Assembly (NCBI GenBank): GCA_017610205.1
Contig: JAFCCL010000001.1
Location: 26,805 to 81,882, forward strand
Source of the DNA: Candidatus Iainarchaeum sp.
GTDB lineage: Archaea; Iainarchaeota; Iainarchaeia; Iainarchaeales; GCA-2688035
DNA length: 55,078 nucleotides
Direction of reading: 5' to 3'
In this document: positions 51,187-55,078 of the stretch, piece after piece
Numbering within the stretch: position 1 is the stretch's first letter
Layout: each line of letters starts with the position of its first letter
Position numbers and translations under genes: made by a program
Notes under the pieces: generated by a model
Databases searched by the model: none
What the model saw: the letters and a program-made list of their open reading frames with translations, nothing else
What the model was told of the DNA's origin: nothing

Positions 51187-52131
51187 TCACTTTCTGGCTT
51201 TTTTTCTGTAAAGCAGTTCTTCAAGTAGCCTTCTCTGCCTGTCAAGCATGTCTGCAATTAGTGCAAGCATCATAAGCAGGAAACCAAGAAGTAGAAGTAT
51301 TCCAATTCCATAAACAATCCATCCTAGTGTTGGTGTTGGTGAAAAAAGCCAGTAATATATTACCCCGACAATGCCTGTGACAAAAAGAAGCAGTCCTATT
51401 ATTCCAAAGAACTGCAGTGGCTTGTAATCGCGAAGTGTTCTAATAAAGATTATTAAGGCTTTTATGCCGTAGCTATACCAGTGGGTTACAATACGGCTTT
51501 TTCCACTGCGTTCTCCTGCAACTTTGCATGCAACTTCTTCAATTCTCATTTCTTTTTCAAGCAAGTCAATTAAAACTTCCTGCGTGTAAGTGAATTTTGC
51601 AAACAGGTTCATTCTCAAAGCAGCTTCTCTGCTGTAAGCTCTAAATCCACATTGTGTGTCAGTAAATTTGCTTCCTGTAAAAAAGTTTATTATTTTGGTA
51701 AAGCATTTGTTTCCAAATTTTTTAATTCCTGGCATTTCTGGCTCAAGGGTTTTGTCCAAAAAACGGCTGCATGTTACAACATCTGCGTTTCCTAAAAGAA
51801 TTGGCGCAATAATTTTTTCAATGTCTTTTGGATTAAATTGCCCGTCTGCATCAATGTTTACTATGATGTTAGCATTCATTTTTAAGGCGGCTTCAATTCC
51901 TGTTCTAAAAGCAATTCCCAATCCCTTATTTGAATCGTGTGAGACAATTTTGTCTGCTTTTGCCAGCCCTGCCTTTTGCACTGTTCTGTCCGTGCTTCCA
52001 TCGTCAACTACTAGCACAAGAACTTTTGTAATCCCCTTAATTTTTCTAGGAATTGCCTTTATTACTGAAGCAATTGTCTTCTCTTCGTTAAGAGCAGGTA
52101 TTAGTACAACAAGTTTTGTGTTTTTTTCCAT
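51187..52131 (-). CDS. GT2 glycosyltransferase with C-terminal membrane helices
   Basis: 314 residues from an internal ATG at 52131 (MEKNTKLVVLIPALNEEKTI); 52152 is a possible earlier start. LVLVVDDGSTDRTVQKAGLA, IIVNIDADGQFNPKDIEKII (DxD), and DTQCGFRAYSREAALRMN are the GT2 motifs, and two to three hydrophobic helices near 225-300 make it DPM-like. It probably loads a sugar onto a polyprenyl phosphate. It diverges from the GT39-like gene. Confidence 0.85.
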   Translation of the reverse strand: MEKNTKLVVLIPALNEEKTIASVIKAIPRKIKGITKVLVLVVDDGSTDRTVQKAGLAKADKIVSHDSNKGLGIAFRTGIEAALKMNANIIVNIDADGQFNPKDIEKIIAPILLGNADVVTCSRFLDKTLEPEMPGIKKFGNKCFTKIINFFTGSKFTDTQCGFRAYSREAALRMNLFAKFTYTQEVLIDLLEKEMRIEEVACKVAGERSGKSRIVTHWYSYGIKALIIFIRTLRDYKPLQFFGIIGLLLFVTGIVGVIYYWLFSPTPTLGWIVYGIGILLLLGFLLMMLALIADMLDRQRRLLEELLYRKKARK

Positions 52132-52236
52132 AGTATTCATTTCTTGCATCAAGTCCTTTAAAACCTTTTATTTTTTGATTAACGTACCATAATTTGCGGG
52201 GTTTCTTTAAATATTTTTTCCAAATTAACTCTATTA

Positions 52237-53805
52237 ATGTCATTTACTTTTTCGGGTTTTTTTTCAAACAGGCCCTCTGAAATAAAAATTGCAATTATAA
52301 TTATTATATTTGCGTTTGTTGCAAGGCTTTTTGCCCTGTTTTTTATGCCTGATGTGTCAATGACTGACAGCATTTACCATTTAAGTATTGTAAAATACAT
52401 TATTGCAAATCATGTCATACCGCTTGCAGGCATTCCTAATGTAAGTAACGCAAGCCTGCCTGTTCCACTTTTCCACATACTTGTTGCAATTCCTTTTACA
52501 ATTCTTCCAATTCAATTTAATCTTGCAACTGCCAGAATTTTTCCGTTTATTTTCTCTTTTCTCCAGCTTGTACTTGCTTTTATTCTTCTTAAAAAATTGT
52601 TTCCAAAAAGATGGCCTATTGGATTTGCATTTGTTGCAATGCAGCCATTCCTGATAATTTTTGGTGCATTAAATTACCTTGAAACACTTGCAACAGTTAC
52701 TGTTCTTGCCTGTTTTTTGATATATTTGCGTTTTGCAGAAACAGGCAAAACGTCTTACTTAATTGCGATGCCTTTTGCAATTGCAGCAATGGCTCTTTCA
52801 AAAGAAAGCGCAACAATTCTTGTTCCGCCTTTTTTTCTTGCATTCCTTTTTGAATTGTTGAAAAAGAGAGGCGGGGTTGAATTGTGGAAAAAAAAGGGCA
52901 GAGTTTTATGGCAATGGACTGCAAAAACAGCCTATTTTGTTGTTGCTTCAGTAACACTTTCAGCTGTATGGTTTTTTGTAAATGCAAAAAGTCAAAGCAC
53001 TTCAGCTTCAACAACTGTAAGAGGTTTTGCCGCATTTCTTACCGGTCTGCAATATCTTTCCCCTGTTCTTATTTTGCTATTGCCGTTGCAGTTTAATGCA
53101 TCGTTTTGGTTTTTCCTGGCACAGGGCTTTAGTTCAAATCCTTTTGGCATATCTGCAGAACTTGCATTTGTTGCATTTAGCATTGTAACTTTCCCTGTTC
53201 TTTGCCTGATTTTCTTTGGTTTGGCAAAAGGGGTTGCAAAAAAGGACAGGGCGTCGCTTTTGCTTCTCTTATGCCTTGCGTTTTCATTTTTTATCCTTGT
53301 TGTAAGGGCCAACAGGCAAATTAGCGTCAGAATGCTTGTTCCAATTATTCCATTGTTTGGCATTTCCGTTTGCTGGGCTTTTAAAAGCATTAATGGAATT
53401 AATTGGAGAAGAATTGCGTTGCTTTTATTTTCTCTCACAGCAATTTATTCAGTTGCCTTTTCCTCGCTTTATGTGCTTAATTTTTATGAAGATTACAACA
53501 ATCACATTCCGCTGTACGAGTTTGCAAAAGGCTTGCCTGAAGGAAGTGTGATTGCAATCCATCCAAATAAGACAAGGCAGTTGCCTTTTATTACTGGCGT
53601 TCAGTCTGTTTCGTTTGCATATTTTAATGACTTGAAGCAAGAAGAGCTTATTCAAAAATTGAATGAGTATAATGTTACTCATATTGCTGCAACCTGTTAT
53701 AAAAATCCATGGGATTTAGATGTTTTAAATTCGCTTGAACAGCAGTATTTGCTTGAAAAAGTTTTTGGAGACAACTGTAGTACATTGTATTGGCTGAAAA
53801 AGTGA
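52237..53805 (+). CDS. GT39-like multi-pass glycosyltransferase
   Basis: 522 residues with about 11-12 membrane helices. PDVSMTDSIYHLSIVKYIIA in the first loop resembles the acidic catalytic site of PMT/ArnT-like GT-C enzymes, LNYLETLATVTVLACFLIYL and KESATILVPPFF follow. The soluble end (about 430-522) is shorter than in the protein at 40532. TATA-like TTTAAATATT about 25 bases before the ATG. Downstream is the duplicated start region of the flippase. Confidence 0.75.
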   Translation: MSFTFSGFFSNRPSEIKIAIIIIIFAFVARLFALFFMPDVSMTDSIYHLSIVKYIIANHVIPLAGIPNVSNASLPVPLFHILVAIPFTILPIQFNLATARIFPFIFSFLQLVLAFILLKKLFPKRWPIGFAFVAMQPFLIIFGALNYLETLATVTVLACFLIYLRFAETGKTSYLIAMPFAIAAMALSKESATILVPPFFLAFLFELLKKRGGVELWKKKGRVLWQWTAKTAYFVVASVTLSAVWFFVNAKSQSTSASTTVRGFAAFLTGLQYLSPVLILLLPLQFNASFWFFLAQGFSSNPFGISAELAFVAFSIVTFPVLCLIFFGLAKGVAKKDRASLLLLLCLAFSFFILVVRANRQISVRMLVPIIPLFGISVCWAFKSINGINWRRIALLLFSLTAIYSVAFSSLYVLNFYEDYNNHIPLYEFAKGLPEGSVIAIHPNKTRQLPFITGVQSVSFAYFNDLKQEELIQKLNEYNVTHIAATCYKNPWDLDVLNSLEQQYLLEKVFGDNCSTLYWLKK

Positions 53806-53878
53806 TTTGAATGGAAACAATAACTTCTGTAAATTGTACTGATTAAAAAAGTGATTTGAATGGGAAAAGAACTTTCTG
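53781..53878 (+). repeat. 49-bp imperfect tandem duplication covering the flippase start
   Basis: ATTGTAT...AAAAAGTGATTTGAATGG...CTGTAA occurs twice in a row with a period of 49 bp (ATG at 53811 and 53860), about 80 % identical. The first copy overlaps the end of the GT39-like gene and opens a frame of 11 codons (METITSVNCTD, stop); the second is the start of the flippase (MGKELSVIAKG). The two N-termini are alike, so the initiation region was duplicated. Confidence 0.75.
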
Positions 53879-55078
53879 TAATTGCAAAAGGTGCCGGTTT
53901 TATATTTGCTGGTTTTGCTTTAAGCAAGGTGTTTGCGCTTATTTACCGGATGCTTTTGGCAAGATGGCTTGGCCCTGCAGAATTTGGATTATTCTCTATC
54001 TGTCTAGGGATACTTGGTATTGTTTCAGTTTTTGCAGCTTTGGGGCTTTACCAGGGCATCCTTCACTATGTTGCGGTTTATGATAGTACCGGGCAAAAGG
54101 AGATGGTTAGGGGAACAATTTTGTTTGGATTAAAAGCCCAGTTTGTTTCTTCTGTATTTTTTGCTATAGTTTTGTTTATTTTATCTGACTGGCTTGCAGT
54201 CTCTTTTTTTCACGAGCCGGAACTTTCCATAGTGCTAAAAATTTTTGCAATTTCACTGCCGTTCTTTATTCTGACTTCTAGCCTGATGATTTTGACACAG
54301 GCTTTCAAAAAAATTAAATATAAAGTTTATCTAAGGAGTCTGATTGAAAATATTTCCAAAATTGTTTTAACTGTAATTTTTCTTTTTTTTGGATTTCAGC
54401 TTTTTGGAGTAGTTCTTGCACTTGCAATAAGTGCTGTTTTTACTTTTATAATTTCGCTTTACATTGTGCAAAAAAAAGTCTTTCCATTGTTTGATTCAAA
54501 AATTAAATCTAAATTTAATCCAAAAGAACTTTTTGCTTACAGCTGGCCTTTGTTTGCTGTTGGTTTTTTTTCAGTAATAATGAGTTCCACTGACACACTA
54601 ATGTTAGGTTATTTTTCTTTTGTTTATGATGTTGGAATTTATAATGTTGCTCATCCTGTAGCAAATTTTTTGACAGTTGCCGGAACTGCTTTTGGAACGC
54701 TTTTTCTTCCTATAATTACAGGAATTTATGCTCAAAAGAAAATGGATAAATTTGAAAAAACTTTTAAAACTATTACTAGGTGGGTTTTTTTAGTAACCTT
54801 CCCCTGTTTACTTTTTACAATTCTTTTTTCATCTGATATTCTTACGGTGTTGTTTGGTGACGTTTATGCAGCTGGTGCTGGAGTTTTGATAATTCTTTCG
54901 CTAGGTGTCTTTGTCAGTTCATTTACTGGTAACGTAAAATCAATTCTTGAAAGTATCAAAAAGACAAAACTTATTTTTGTTAATACTGTAATCTGTGGTG
55001 TTTTAAATATTTTTCTTAATTTCTGGCTTATAAAATTGTTTGAAACAAGTGGAAATGCTATTTTAGGCGCTGCTTTGG
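53860..55078 (+). CDS. Polysaccharide flippase, Wzx-like, 5' part
   Basis: 406 codons without a stop to the window end. IFAGFALSKVFALIYRMLLA followed by RWLGPAEFGLFSICLG is the standard N-terminus of polysaccharide flippases, with further membrane helices throughout (about 11 visible), FAYSWPLFAVGFFSVIMSST and LGYFSFVYDVGIYNVAHP. It complements the flippase at 43654; the two presumably serve different lipid-linked glycans. The C-terminal end is missing. Confidence 0.88.
   Translation, partial: MGKELSVIAKGAGFIFAGFALSKVFALIYRMLLARWLGPAEFGLFSICLGILGIVSVFAALGLYQGILHYVAVYDSTGQKEMVRGTILFGLKAQFVSSVFFAIVLFILSDWLAVSFFHEPELSIVLKIFAISLPFFILTSSLMILTQAFKKIKYKVYLRSLIENISKIVLTVIFLFFGFQLFGVVLALAISAVFTFIISLYIVQKKVFPLFDSKIKSKFNPKELFAYSWPLFAVGFFSVIMSSTDTLMLGYFSFVYDVGIYNVAHPVANFLTVAGTAFGTLFLPIITGIYAQKKMDKFEKTFKTITRWVFLVTFPCLLFTILFSSDILTVLFGDVYAAGAGVLIILSLGVFVSSFTGNVKSILESIKKTKLIFVNTVICGVLNIFLNFWLIKLFETSGNAILGAAL

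Overview
The window reads as a piece of an AT-rich archaeal chromosome, most likely from a DPANN lineage (Diapherotrites- or Micrarchaeota-like; the phylum is my inference). Supporting signs are a class III (archaeal pilin) signal peptide at 1523, TATA boxes about 25-28 nt upstream of many start codons (leaderless transcription), a geranylgeranyl reductase for archaeal lipids, an archaeal-type AAA ATPase with DUF234, an MJ0612-like prephenate dehydrogenase and many small toxin-antitoxin pairs. No rRNA, tRNA or CRISPR array was seen.

Layout. 1-2.6 kb: the 5' part of a secreted surface protein and a pilin fused to a fibrinogen-like domain. 2.6-5.5 kb: a lipid reductase gene followed by a AAA-ATPase module, with a second partial copy of the reductase 3' end on the far side. 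5.7-15.4 kb: an aromatic amino-acid block: aroA-aroK, a decayed IS605-type element, aroC, then tyrA-aroQ-pheA-ilvE on the minus strand and trpE-trpG on the plus strand, diverging from a shared control region. 15.4-20.1 kb: a HEPN/MNT pair and a PKD/FnIII surface protein, again with a degenerate copy of the host-gene 3' end beyond the accessory module. 20.2-25.9 kb: a small membrane protein, a DUF4258-like toxin with a zinc-finger/AbrB antitoxin, adenine salvage (mtnP, apt) with VapBC between, a Nudix protein and a nucleotidyltransferase.

26-55 kb: a long cell-surface glycan island. Sugar-nucleotide enzymes are UDP-glucose dehydrogenase, UDP-glucuronate decarboxylase, a WecC-type dehydrogenase, an epimerase and two sugar-1-phosphate nucleotidyltransferases. 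Glycosyltransferases are three GT2, one GT4 and three multi-pass GT-C-like proteins. There are two Wzx-type flippases, an LPG-synthase-like membrane protein, two B12-binding radical SAM enzymes, one SPASM-type radical SAM enzyme, a carbamoyltransferase and a methyltransferase. An intact IS200-type element (32618-33226) splits a winged-helix regulator, and a TumE/TumA-like pair sits just before the UDP-sugar genes.

Together the window suggests a cell that makes its own aromatic amino acids from shikimate onward, recycles methylthioadenosine through adenine, and builds a decorated, probably xylose- or uronate-containing surface glycan. The most unusual structural signal is that two accessory modules of about 1.4-1.5 kb each lie directly downstream of a host gene and are followed by an extra copy of that gene's 3' end, as expected from integration at gene 3' ends. 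Promoter and operator calls are by eye; all family calls are from recognised motifs without database searches.
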